The notes below the pieces were generated by a model. That model ran no database searches, was not told the origin of the DNA, and saw only the letters and a list, made by a program, of their open reading frames with translations. Positions 45,830 through 56,679 of a DNA stretch of 64,000 nt are shown one piece after another; position 1 is the first letter of the stretch; the number at the start of each line of letters is the position of its first letter. Position numbers and translations under genes: made by a program. Origin of the DNA: Omphiscola glabra (lineage: Eukaryota > Mollusca > Gastropoda > Lymnaeidae); the NCBI GenBank assembly GCA_964017045.1, contig OZ024806.1:27249503-27313502 (forward strand). The letters run 5' to 3'.

Positions 45830-46975
45830 CTTTGCTATCATCAATGCTTTGAATTGGATTTCATACAGCGGTTTCTTTTTCGCCATTGTTTATTCGGAGT
45901 TCTCTTTAAGCAGGTCAACTTTTGGACCAGGATCCGCCAACTCAGAAAACAAATAAAAATCAGATTACGCAGATTTAAATGACGTCATTACTACTTTTAG
46001 ACGTCTTCGTCGCACTGTTCGTCATTTTAATGGCTTCGAAGGAAATATAAGCAATAATGTGTAGATTTTCGTAGCGCACTGGTGCACCGCACGCGTTGTG
46101 ATCCCGATAATCCACTACAACGTGTCCATCTATCACGGTATGTGCATGGTTTTGATAGCTACCTGGAGGCCAGCAAACCCTTCCTTTCCGTCGAATGAGC
46201 TCGATGCCTGACCACGTCATGTCTGCTCTGTGCTGGGAGATCACAACGATTTTGATCCTTTTCAATAACGTGGTCGTCTGGCATACTTTGGCGTTTGTGT
46301 CGATGTGAAGCATGCACGCTTAGTTGTATCCGTTAACTTGCGCAACGTGCTAGCCTTTTGCGTCAACATTTTACTCAACTTCTTCACTCATTCCAGCGCC
46401 ATTTTCATCCTCTATTTTGCGAGCTCTGCGGTAAATTTTATATTTAATCAACGAAAGTCATATATATTAGAGAAAAAATTTGCTAAACAATTGAGTCAAA
46501 TTTAACACTGTTCATAAAACCGATAAATTTATATGTAAGAAATTTCACAAGAGATCAAATTCACTGAACACCAATATCCCAAAAGAGAACTGATGACAAG
46601 ACTCCGCAATCCATAGTAACTTGATTGACGCATTCCCTTATCTACATCAAGAAATATTTTCAAGTAGACAATGTTCGGAAATTATATTCGACAAACAAAA
46701 CAACTTTACCAACAGGACTCTCCAAGACATGCCCGGAAATGAAACAACAAAGAGAAGATATGCAAATCCCAATGTCCAGGTGTTCTTTTCGTTTTGTTTT
46801 GTCGTGCATTGTTTTAACGTCTGCTTGCTGCCTTTTTGTCTGTCGGATGTGGTGGTATTCAGTGGCGTAGAGAAACCAGCTTGTCTGACCAAAAGGGGGG
46901 TGAGATGATTGGTTACATATACAAAACCCTCAATCGTCTCTTGATCTTTTGTAACAGGTCTGTCTGAAGATATGT
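45830..46975 (+). pseudogene. Receptor A' copy, heavily decayed
   Basis: Recognisable by alignment to receptor A. Landmarks: ATGACGTCATTA of TM2; GCGCACTGGTGCACCGCACG before TM3; TATCACGGTATGTGCATGG; CGAATGAGCTCGATGCCTG. In one frame it shows AFCVNILLNFF..FILYF and FNQRKS (TM5/loop 3), and in another NPNVQVFFSFCFVVHCF with CLLPFCLSDVVVFSGV (TM6). Several frameshifts separate these pieces; the start, most of TM1, the DRY motif and the NPxxF motif of TM7 are lost. It ends near AACAGGTCTGTCTGAAG, the counterpart of the A C-terminus. Confidence 0.88.
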
Positions 46976-48273
46976 AAGGAATCTATTTAAGCCATTTCTA
47001 TACCAGTGACAGGTCTAAAAAGATCTATTTAAGCATGATGGGAAATAGTGGCAGATCTGTCAGGCAATTATTTAAGCAATGTGTGAAATAGTGGCAGATC
47101 TATTGTGCCACTACTTAAGCCATGTAGGAAATAGTGACAGCTCTATCCGGCACCTATTTTAGCCTTATTTAAATTAGGAAACGATGTCTAAGAAAGCTGC
47201 TGAAACGATGTTTTAAATTGACCCTGGGGCCAAATACATTTCATCTATTATATACATGTCAATGGACTATATCGTGGCTCTTTGGAAATGACATTATCAC
47301 AAGGCAAAAGCCTATCATAGCGAACCTAGCACATCTCGGATCTTCATACATGTCTGGAAGTTTTACGTAAATTAATGTAAATTATGATCTAAGGTAACTC
47401 ACAAAAAATACCATATTTTAAACCATTTAAGCTTTGTACAAATAAAAGCGTTTGGCCGATCATTGTAAAAAAATTGAGCTATACTCATTACCATGGTAAC
47501 CGACACGAGTGCTATTGACGGGAAAAAAACCCTCTCTATTGGTTAAATCGATCTGGAAACAATGTTAGAATGTGTGCACACTGATTGAAACCATTTAGTC
47601 ATTCACACTGATCTTATTTACAACAACTTTCGTTTTCATGGCAACCGACTGATGTTTTGTTTATGTTTTGTTTTTTCTCATTAGGGTTTGTAAACGTTTT
47701 AAAACATGAAGATAGACAAGGGATGATTTCCGCAAAGAATTCATAAAATCGGTTGTTGCATGATAACGTGCCACTAACATTTGTGATCATATAGTAAACA
47801 TATGAACTACATTGGTGACCCTGATTTAATTTAGTTGTATTTTGGTCAGTGATCATTAGAACTCCGTGCCTAGTATAAAATACGATCGCTTACATACGCA
47901 GCTCTTCAAATAGTCACATTAAACTGTTTTAATGATTTCATAAAATGCCCGATGATTTCCTTGTGTGAGCAAGACGTGTATCCGTATTCTTTTCTTTGGT
48001 TTATACACATGCTTGAACTTTCTAAAAATGGATTGAAATTTAAGGTGTTTAGGAGCTTACGAGAAAGTTGTTTCGATTGCTGTTTTTCACAAAACATTTC
48101 CTTGTTGTTACATCAGCAATTTCATGGTAGAAAATAAACTCGCTTGTAAATATTATAAGATAAATAATAAAATTGGTGAGCAATTTCTAAGGAAAAAAGG
48201 AATTATTCAATCCATATCAAAGCACTCTGTAATAAGACTGTAATTGTAATTTTTGTAATTGATTTGTTTTAAA
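46976..48273. other. Intergenic region between pseudo-A' and B'
   Basis: From 46,980 to 47,170 are four units of about 50 bp (GGAAATAGTGGCAGATCTGT..ATTTAAGCCATG). The rest is AT-rich and homologous in patches to 32,759-34,204. Confidence 0.6.
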
Positions 48274-49800
48274 ATGACGAACGAGACAAAATGTCGTTTA
48301 ATGATTTGGGGTCAAACGTTCAACGTGTTTCCAGATGTCCCTGAGTCATACGTAATGGTAGCCATCATGTCGCTTCTAAACATCTTCATCGTCCTTGCCA
48401 ACCTGGCGGCCATATTGACATTCACGTACGCAAAATGCGCCGGCCGACGGAAACAGCGCCAGTTGGTAAAGATCGAGTACGGCATCACGAAAACATTGAT
48501 GATCTCGATGGTCATTGCAGACGCCATCTTTGGAATCACCGGCATGCCATTAATGGTGATTGAAATCTATCACAACGGACACTGGACGCTCGGCCCCACC
48601 TGTTGTTTCATCAAGGTGCTGGCCCACTACCTATGGTGTCCACTGGTGATGTGTCACGTGGTGTGTATGGCCGTGGACAGATTTTTGGCCGTATGCAAAC
48701 CTTTGGTTTACCGAAGCCTTTCAGTCAAAGTGGGTTACGGTCTGGTGGGACTTTGTTGGGCCCTGTCCCTGCTCGTTGTGTTCACTCCCATGGCTGCCAA
48801 ATGGTTAAATTCAGCCGATGAAGCGCAGCCTTGTTCCGAATCCAATAGTGTTTGTGATTTTAGAAGATCGAGGGTGTTTGTGATACTCAATTATTTGTTT
48901 ATTGGTTTTTTACCAATCACTGCGATACTTTTGCTGTATTCCTTTATTGTTAGGGACATTTTAAGATCAAGTAAGAGAATCGCCAACAGCTGCAGTAATC
49001 GAATACAGCCACACAATTTAGACTGCGTAAAATCTAACACAGGTTTTACAGACCAGATGGAAAGTGAGAAAGGAGTGGAGAAAAATGTTGAGGAATTTCT
49101 TGCCACGAGCCGGGCCAAGACCTTGACCCGAAACATTGGCTATTTACGTTTCTTTGGTACAGGTTCATCGCGCTCAGGTATCGACACACAAGTCAACATC
49201 TTCACTGTTAACGGGAAGACTCAACACAAGTGTGCCTTAAATCCAACTGCACAAGCGTTGGATATGAAAAATCATTTACATTCACATTTTAACACTGATC
49301 TTCTAACGTCAGCTCACTCTCAATGCGCGCAGCCAATGACAGACGCTTTGCCTGAACCACGTGATATGTCTCTTAACAAAGACACACCTTTAAAGCTACA
49401 CAGCACCAATCTCGCGGACAAATCTGCCATACATGACCTTAATTATGCAAATAAACTCAGATTTTCAATCATGCGCGTCACAACGTTTAATTCGAATCTG
49501 AGATTCCAAAAGACACCAGTAACTCGAGGACCTTGTCAAGGGCTCAGAAAATTGAGGGCTGTTCGGACGATTGGGTTTGTCGTGATGTGTTTCTCCATCA
49601 CATGGTTGCCAGTAATCATATCTGTGCCCATATGCACTGTGACTAACAGCCCGATGCCCTCTTGGTTGATTCTGGTGATATGCTTCTGTAACTATAGCAA
49701 CGCAGCCTTGGATCCTGTTCTCTTCTGTTGTAACCATGATTTTCAACTCACCATTAAAAACATGGTCTCGAAAATGTTTGGATATTTCAGCCATAATTAA
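48274..49800 (+). CDS. Receptor B': class A GPCR, single exon
   Basis: 508 aa from ATG at 48274. It is very close to receptor B through TM1-TM5 (GQTFNVFPDVPESYVMVA; GITGMPLMVIEIYHNGHW; FIKVLAHYLWCPLVMCHVV; DRF; LNYLFIGFLPITAILLLYS) and TM6-TM7 (TWLPVIISVPICTVT; NYSNAALDPVLFCC). Position 3.32 is again His and TM7 has DPxxF. The third loop has diverged and has no PPDTGLVDTS repeat; it ends LRKLRAVRTIGFVVM. The intact frame and the concentration of differences in loop 3 indicate both B genes are maintained. Family knowledge places it in the plasma membrane as a G-protein-coupled receptor; the ligand is unknown. Confidence 0.88.
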   Translation: MTNETKCRLMIWGQTFNVFPDVPESYVMVAIMSLLNIFIVLANLAAILTFTYAKCAGRRKQRQLVKIEYGITKTLMISMVIADAIFGITGMPLMVIEIYHNGHWTLGPTCCFIKVLAHYLWCPLVMCHVVCMAVDRFLAVCKPLVYRSLSVKVGYGLVGLCWALSLLVVFTPMAAKWLNSADEAQPCSESNSVCDFRRSRVFVILNYLFIGFLPITAILLLYSFIVRDILRSSKRIANSCSNRIQPHNLDCVKSNTGFTDQMESEKGVEKNVEEFLATSRAKTLTRNIGYLRFFGTGSSRSGIDTQVNIFTVNGKTQHKCALNPTAQALDMKNHLHSHFNTDLLTSAHSQCAQPMTDALPEPRDMSLNKDTPLKLHSTNLADKSAIHDLNYANKLRFSIMRVTTFNSNLRFQKTPVTRGPCQGLRKLRAVRTIGFVVMCFSITWLPVIISVPICTVTNSPMPSWLILVICFCNYSNAALDPVLFCCNHDFQLTIKNMVSKMFGYFSHN

Positions 49801-49943
49801 ATTATATGTTTGATAATAAGTCTACTTGTTTATTTTGAACGCTTTAATCTTTTGTTCCATATTCGCCATTGAAGAGATCAACTTTTGATATCATTTCCGT
49901 ATGTTAAATGCTACTTCTGTTATATCTCATGTACACAATCAGA
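49801..49943. other. 3' flank of receptor B'
   Basis: Homologous to the 3' flank of B (TTAATCTTTTGTTCCATATT). No polyadenylation signal can be assigned with confidence. Confidence 0.5.
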
Positions 49944-50084
49944 CAATGCCTAACATGGAATCCACAGGAAAAAAGAAAGAGAGGAAGACCTAAGAATACA
50001 TGGCGACGCGAGTTAGAGGCAGACACGCAAAATATGGGATACATCTGGAAGCAATTGGACGTAAATAAAAATATGAATTTATGA
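49944..50084 (+). mobile_element. Non-LTR retrotransposon fragment (RT ORF C-terminus)
   Basis: A 46-codon open stretch with TWNPQEKRKRGRPKNTWRRE followed by LEADTQNMGYIWKQLD, the well-known terminal motif of a metazoan LINE polyprotein, then TGA at 50082-50084. It is absent at the equivalent place in unit 1, so it arrived after the duplication or was lost there. Confidence 0.8.
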
Positions 50085-50130
50085 CAAATAATTAATCCTG
50101 TTTAACTAGAAAACAGTATAAAGACATTAG

Positions 50131-50919
50131 TTAGTGCCGACACTTCAAAATTTGACGAAAATTTGTCACAGCATTATCATTGAATAAATTTGTAGCACGA
50201 ATAGCCACCTCCTTATTAGGGTGATGCTTCTCAATGTACGATGCAACAGTTTCTCATGCTTTCAGCATTTCTCTTATTGCGCTAGAAGATTGTTGCTCTG
50301 CTACTTCCTCCTCCATTAACGAGCTCTCCTCCATAATTTCTTGCTGTGAAACACGATGCAACTCCATAAGCTCTTCGGAGGTTAACTCTTGGCTGTGCTC
50401 TTTCACAAGCTCTTCAATATCGTTGTTGTCCACCTCGAGTCCCTTGATATTGGCCATTGACACAATGTCGTTAACTGTAGACTCCACAGGTACTGTTTCA
50501 AAATCACATTCAACAACACTCTCTGGCCAAAGTTTTTTCCAAGCTGAAGTGAGGTTCCTCTAGGTACCTCCTTCCCAAGCCTTGTCAATCATCTTGAGGC
50601 AAGCAACAATGTGAAATTGACCTTTCCAAAACTCTCTAAGAGTGAGATTTGTCTCTTCGGTAACTTCAAAACAACGCTCGAAGAGTGTTTTAGTGTAGAG
50701 TTTTTTAAAGTTAGAAATAGCCTGCTGGTCCTCCCAACATCATCAAGAATACGTAACCGTTTCGTAGAAAAAGGGACTTCCCTTATCTGCGTCACTCGTT
50801 ATGCGAAAGGTCGCTCGTTAAGGGAGCAACTTCTTCAACATTTCTTTTGCTCGTTATGCGAATTACTCGTTATGAGAGGTACTCGTTATGAGAGGTTCTC
50901 GTTATGAGAGGTTCCACTG
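50131..50919 (-). mobile_element. Tigger/pogo-type transposase relic with one terminal repeat
   Basis: Minus-strand fragments, in order: DQQAISNFKKLYTKTLFERC; LTLREFWKGQFHIVACLK with MIDKAWEG; LTSAWKKLWPES; STVNDIVSMANIKGLEVDN; then SYIEKHHPNKEVAIRATNLF and NFRQILKCRH before the stop at 50131. These are the C-terminal part of a Tc1/mariner-superfamily Tigger-like DDE transposase, broken by at least one frameshift and stops (TAG after WEGGT, TGA before ETVAS). The 5' TIR reads CAGTGGAACCTCTCATAACG at 50919 inward, flanked by TA, followed by tandem ACCTCTCATAACGAG units. The N-terminal half is deleted. Confidence 0.88.
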
Positions 50920-52199
50920 TATTATGTTAGCATTTTGAAATGTTTTTGTGTGCTAAAGAATAAAATTTAATGTTTAACACAAAGTCATCAAAGTGTTTTT
51001 TTATATCATAAACTCTTATCAGATTCATTTAAATTTGGTTTTGGTTGTAAGTGATGCAGAGCACTACACACGTTTCCAGTCATTATATTTGTTAAAAACA
51101 TAAACTACATCTCTTACATTGTAAAATTATTTTTTTTATTATTTTTTTTTAAATGTAACTACTGGTAAAGTTATTGAATAACAAAAATGTTTTCATTTGG
51201 AGTACCGATGAAGAAGAAAGCATTGGAAAAAATTATACGCTGGAAAAAAATACGTTTTAAAATAGTACACACAACTGTTCTGCTGTTGAAGACCACCTAC
51301 TTAAGAGTGAGATTTTCCTTGGTCAGTTAGCATACTCACTGATTTTGAAAGATGAACATGAAAAAAAAATTAAAAAACTGTGTATCAAGATGTAATTATG
51401 AAGCATTGTGTGTAGAAGAATATTTACGAAAAACTGATTCTAGAGAGTGACATGTTGAATTAAAGGTCCAGTGTCACAACAATGGGTTCATTAACCAGCA
51501 TTAGGGTTACGCCATCAAATTAACACTACACACGTATCTGCTAAATCTTGTTAAAAGGAATCATACACTTGTTTACATAAGCATGTAAGTGTTAATAAGG
51601 AACGAATTTTCAAACAGTATCTTCTAAAAGTTTGCCACAATAGAATTTGTAGCATCTGTGTCTAGATATTTGGTTACAATAGAGTGTGTGACACATGTGT
51701 CTAGATGTTTGGTCACATTAAAGTTTGTGACATCTGTGTCTGCGTGTTTTGTACACTAGAGTTTGTAACATCTGTGTATTTCTTAGGTCACAGTAGAGTT
51801 TGTAACATATGTGTATGGATTAGGTCACATTAGAGTTTGTAACATCCGTGACTAAATGTTGGCCGTAACATAGTTTAAAATATACACGCCTTTATTGAAA
51901 ATAAAATTCAAGGAAAGCGATCATTTTAAAATGTATGAACCCCTTGGCTCGAGTCATTTACCACAGGACAGCCTAGGAAAATAAAATTAAAACATTCCCT
52001 AGACTTAATGAGAAAAGCTATGTTTATTGATATTAAAGAATTAGTCAATACATCTTAGCGAGGAAAAGTATTTAGCATAAACCTTAGAACTGTTGTATAG
52101 GTAAATAAAAAGTAAATGTTTGAATTACAGAATCCACCTTACTTCATACACATTAAATTAATGAAATTAGTTGTTTGCAATTGTTTTCATTAACACAAA
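50920..52199. other. Intergenic region between B' and C', first part
   Basis: AT-rich, homologous in patches to the B to pseudo-C interval. It includes six diverged units of about 39 bp (GTTTGTGACATCTGTGTCTA..GGTCACATTAGA) at 51,630-51,860. No gene. Confidence 0.6.
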
Positions 52200-52720
52200 G
52201 CCACCACCCAGTATACGCCAGAGATCCTGCCAACAGCCAGCGTAGGGCAGACATTCTGCCACCAGCCAGTGTAGGGCAGAGATCCTGCCACCAGTCCTTG
52301 TAATGCAGAGATTCTGCCACCACCCAGTGTACGACAGAGATCCTGCCACCAGTCCTTGTAATGCAGAGATCCTGCCACCACCCAGTGTACGACAGAGATC
52401 CTGCCACCAGTCCTTGTAATGCAGAGATCCTGCCACCACCCAGTGTACGACAGAGATCCTGCCACCAGCCAGTGTAGGGCAGAGATTCTGCCACCAGTCA
52501 GTGTAGGGCAGTGATCCTACCACCAGTCCTTGTAAGGCAGAGCTCCTGACACCAGCCAGTGTAGGGCAGAGATTCTGCACCAGCCAGTGTACAACAGAGA
52601 TCCTGACACCAGCGAGTGTAGGGCAGAGATTCTGCCACCAGCCAGTGTAGGGCAGAGATCCTGCCACCAGTCCTTGTAAGACAGAGATCCTGACACCAGC
52701 CAGTGTAGGACAGAGATTGT
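52200..52720. repeat. 29-bp minisatellite upstream of receptor C'
   Basis: About 18 units, CCAGTGTAGGGCAGAGATCC then TGCCACCAG, with variants CCTTGTAATG and TGTACGACAG. Minus-strand open frames are repeat products. It lies about 1 kb before the C' start. The homologous flank of pseudo-C (about 40,190) has none. Confidence 0.9.
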
Positions 52721-53690
52721 ATGATACACTGGGCCATTACACCCTTGACGCACCGTCCCTGTCACCACACTGCTGACGAATGTCACAAATGAATGGGATA
52801 CAAACATGACGCTACTGTATCGTTCAGTTTAATCAAACCAATCCTGGACCAATCACAAACAATTATGTTGACTTATTGTCTGCGTCAGCGCTCACACAGC
52901 AAATGCGATTTCAAATTGGAGGCCTGATGAGACAAAATCTGGGGTAGAACCTTAAATAAGCCAGTGTTATGTTTAGACAGCTTCGGTGTGTCACCAAAAA
53001 CAAAACAGTGGTATGTAATGTAAAAGCAATAGGATATGTCATTCCATTTAAAGTGTTATTTCAGCTTTGATGGATCTATGTACTGGGAAGACGGAATCTG
53101 ATAATGATTTTATATTCATTCATATTCATATGCTATTACATAGATGGTAGGAAATATCAACATTCTATTTAAAGTGTTATTTCAATATCGATGAGTCTCT
53201 CAAATCTGAAGACATACTCTAATAATGTGATTTTATTTATATGCTCTGACACAGCTGGTAGGAACTATCAAGAGGTAATTTGATGATGAAACATATACGA
53301 TTAGTTAACGTGCATTTATTCCTGTTGGATTTAGTATGCAGCTTGATACACTAGAAGGCAACGTCTGATACATATTTTACAAATAAATATCAAGGAACTG
53401 TATTCGAATGGAAATGTAATGACAGGCGAAAACGTGAATTAAAAATAATTTAACAATTAAAATAAATATATTTTATATGTCACCAATGCAGAATTTTTTT
53501 TAAAAATTTATCAAGGTCAGGCATACTTCATTTGATTCATATCGTAGCTACTTAAAATGTGACAATCATTAGAGTTGATTCATGTTTTAACAAATTTAAG
53601 ACTTTAACTGAATTTACATGCTTTTTAGCAATCGCATAGTGGCTGGATCCTGTCATATATGTTATTTATTAAGATAGTTAAAAACAAGAC
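52721..53690. other. 5' flank of receptor C'
   Basis: Conserved with 40,170-41,019 before pseudo-C (ATTTCAAATTGGAGGCCTGA; CCAATCACAA). A segment of about 130 bp (GTGTTATTTCA..GATGGTAGGAA) is duplicated in tandem here at about 53,050-53,275. The two-unit conservation makes this the best place for a shared promoter, but no element is assigned. Confidence 0.5.
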
Positions 53691-55112
53691 ATGTTAAACG
53701 AAACTAATTGCGAAGTCAAGAACGAAATATCTGAAGCTATAACTCAACCAATCACCAACAACCGACATCTGCTGGTCACATTGTCGCTGATCGCTGCCAT
53801 TGTCACCGTGTGCACCATCTTATCAAACGCTTCAGTCATCGTTGCAATGGTGCGTTACTACGTCAGACGTCCCACTGCTTCTACAGGTCAGGGGCATAAA
53901 CACGACATCGCCCAGGTGTTGATGACGTCAATGGCCGTATCGGACTTTCTCGTTGGCGCTATCGTCATGCCTCTGGCCACCAGTGAGATGGTCAACAACG
54001 GGAGTTGGATTTTGAGCCCTAAATTATGCAGGTACAGAGCTCTGATCGATATTCTCCTCTGCACTGTGTCCATCTATCACGTTTTTTTCATGGCGGTAGA
54101 CAGGTACCTCGCGGTGTGCAAGCCATTGGTCTACCATAAACTGACCCGCAGGGCTGCTGTTTACATGGTCGCCTTCTGCTGGATATTTCCCAATGCTTTC
54201 TTCGCGTCCCCTATAATTTTTGGTTGGGTTCAGTCTAGCGTCGACCAACAACTATCAAAGGGTAAAATGAATTTTCTGTGCATTGTTTCATTCAAACCTG
54301 CTTTCAGCATCGTAGGCGCCCTACTGGCTTTCTTTGCACCATTTGCCATCGTGTTCACACTTTACTTCCTCATTATAGCACAAGTTCGAAGGTTCCACAA
54401 CGGGAGAATCAAGAAGTTTAAAGGCAATGTCTTTTCTGAAAGACACACGGTTGACCAATACAGAACTTTCCATCAAAAAGCAATAGTTAATATAAAAGGC
54501 AAAGTTGCTGGTTTACATCAGCATTCTTCATGTTCAACCAGTATGGGCAATGGAAATTCTGGGTCAATTGTAGACACACCCATCTTGGAGTTAAAGACTA
54601 CGAAGCCTAACAAAGATCTTAGTGGGCCGAGGTTTTCAGCGACATGCACACACGTGCACACATTATATCCTCAAGAGACAAATATCACCTCAGACAATGC
54701 ATTATGTACATTTAATTTACAAGTTGTCAGAATGGACCAAACAAGCACGAATAGGGAATCTCAAAAAAAATCATCCCACAATGAAATGTGTGCAGCTAGC
54801 TCACAAACTAACAGCACGGGCCAAGAAAAAATGAACAATGGGTCTCAAATGAAGTCATCGGCTAAAAAATATTCCAGCCTGAAAGCGTATAGGACCATTG
54901 GACTGATTGTTCTTATTTTCTCGGCCTGCTGGTTGCCATTCGCAGTGTTTCAAAGTGTTATTGGTGGCGTCACAGGCCTGGATATTAAAACGTGGACTAT
55001 GGCGGCTTTAACATGGCTGGGTTACTTAAACTCTGCCTTCAATCCCTTGGTCTTCTGTTGTCATCGCGTCGTTAGAGATTCTGTTAGAAGACTGATCTGT
55101 TTCTCTGTCTGA
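53691..55112 (+). CDS. Receptor C': class A GPCR with aminergic Asp3.32, single exon
   Basis: 473 aa from ATG at 53691. Landmarks: NET glycosylation site, N46 (1.50), MAVSD with D84 (2.50), C113 (3.25), D120 at 3.32, DRY 137-139, F214 and P217 in TM5, CWLPFAVFQ in TM6, WLGYLNSAFNPLVFCC in TM7 (W7.40, G7.42, Y7.43, NPxxF). The D3.32, W6.48, W7.40 and Y7.43 set is the classic monoamine-receptor pocket; TM5 lacks the serines used by catechol receptors (G209, A210, A213). A biogenic or trace amine is a reasonable but unproven ligand class. Loop 3 is about 200 residues and Ser/Asn-rich. The last 12 codons and stop are tandemly triplicated downstream. This is the only intact member of its lineage in the window. 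Confidence 0.9.
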   Translation: MLNETNCEVKNEISEAITQPITNNRHLLVTLSLIAAIVTVCTILSNASVIVAMVRYYVRRPTASTGQGHKHDIAQVLMTSMAVSDFLVGAIVMPLATSEMVNNGSWILSPKLCRYRALIDILLCTVSIYHVFFMAVDRYLAVCKPLVYHKLTRRAAVYMVAFCWIFPNAFFASPIIFGWVQSSVDQQLSKGKMNFLCIVSFKPAFSIVGALLAFFAPFAIVFTLYFLIIAQVRRFHNGRIKKFKGNVFSERHTVDQYRTFHQKAIVNIKGKVAGLHQHSSCSTSMGNGNSGSIVDTPILELKTTKPNKDLSGPRFSATCTHVHTLYPQETNITSDNALCTFNLQVVRMDQTSTNRESQKKSSHNEMCAASSQTNSTGQEKMNNGSQMKSSAKKYSSLKAYRTIGLIVLIFSACWLPFAVFQSVIGGVTGLDIKTWTMAALTWLGYLNSAFNPLVFCCHRVVRDSVRRLICFSV

Positions 55113-55177
55113 GAGATTCTGTTGGAAGACTGATCTGTTTCTCTGTCTGAGAGATTCTGTTAGAAGACTGATCTGTT
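55074..55177. repeat. 38-bp tandem repeat across the stop codon of C'
   Basis: AGAGATTCTGTTAGAAGACT then GATCTGTTTCTCTGTCTG starts at 55074, 55112 and 55150 (the third copy partial). The first copy encodes the receptor's C-terminal end. Decayed copies also follow pseudo-C at 43006-43110. Confidence 0.93.
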
Positions 55178-55190
55178 AAATCCCCTTAAC

Positions 55191-56679
55191 TCTTTACATT
55201 CCTTGAATTTTGCATGTTATCTTGAGATTTCTAGTGACCTCACAAAAGAGTCAATAACTTTTAGAATCCATGTCTAAAATTCATGATGTTATGCATATAT
55301 TTGTGGGGAAATGCATGAGGTCTCTAAAAATGTTGGTTTTTAAACATATAGTGTCAACACTTAGAAGTTGTGAAAAAAATAATGCTTAAATTTTTTTTAT
55401 GAAAGTGTGTAAAAAAAAATTTGGTGATCAGATGCAAATTATGTAGCTAAATTTTTAATATGCTTAATTTTACGTGGGCGCTGATCGATATGTTCTGTGT
55501 AATGTAACAGATAACTGATACATTTTGTGTTATATAAAAGCTGAATGAAATGTATAATGTTATGTAACAGTTGACTCATATGTTTTGTTGTATATAATGT
55601 GTGTGAGTTAACAGCTCAATTATGTTTTTTTCTTTCAATGACGTATTTAAATTCTGATACTCTTAAGTTCATGCAGAACAAAAATGTAAATTTACAGACA
55701 ACCAAATTTTACCAGTTTAGAGTATCACTGTTATTATGGATATAAATGCACATAGAGAAAACACTTTCCTTCAAAAATGGTATCCCATCTACTTAAGTCA
55801 CATGACAAAACATGCATTCTAGTAAAGCTATTAATAAATATCCTAATTAGTGTTGTTTTGTTTTCTCTTTTTAACGTACGTGTCTTTTTAACAATGCGTT
55901 ACAGCCACACATTTTGTAGGTGATTATTATATAAAAGTCTATATGTATATGTCCAAGGGCAGCCGCACTATGGGTCAAGGTGAGTCATTTGACCCAACCT
56001 GGAAAAGAATAAATTAATATTTTTAAAAAAAAATATTAATAAAAGAGCTTTATTGATATGAATATAAAATAAGTTTGTATAACAATAAATAGTATTTCTT
56101 TGTGCATGTCTCTTGATGACGATGAGTGTAAGGTATGCTGTAACTTAACAACTGTGTCCCCTTCAAGGACCAACAATTTGAAGAACACACTAAAGATAGA
56201 GAGTGACTTAACCATTTCACACTCTCAGGAAAAAAAAAAAAGCTGCTGCCAGTGGTTCTCACAGCTGCGATTCATTACTATCGGCATCACTCATATTTTG
56301 CACTGAACTGTCAAAACATAATAATTTTGGATTTGATTTGAGTCGATGCATTCAATCAACATCTCTACTGTCAGATGTTTTAAAATATTGTTTACTCACA
56401 AACCCATACACACCAATAGATAGTTACACTTTCAATAAGGATGGACCTGACAAAGAACGATGTATTCAATTTGCCTGGCGGAAAAGTTTTCTCCCTTGCT
56501 TGCTTATTCTAGTCATCCTAAAGGTCCAGTATGTATATTTTGTACTGTTTTCCCACAAACCAATTATTGCGGGTAAAAAGTTGCATTTATGATTAAATCA
56601 TTCACTAAGTACAATACATTTCCACACGTTGATCGTGATCATGTGAAAGTAAAAGGCACAAAGGTGCTTATCATTATGT
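55191..56679. other. AT-rich DNA downstream of the receptor cluster
   Basis: No gene is seen. From 55,490 to 55,610 are loose ~50-bp repeats (TGTAATGTAACAG..GATATGTTTTGTG). AATAAA words near 55,833 could end the C' transcript. Confidence 0.5.

Larger units (their letters stand above)
45215..55190 (+). repeat. Segmental duplication unit 2 (pseudo-A', B', C')
   Basis: The second copy of the three-receptor block, in the same orientation as unit 1. It is about 2.4 kb shorter, mainly because pseudo-C of unit 1 contains an insertion and the B-C interval of unit 1 carries MITEs and a dispersed repeat. Confidence 0.85.
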
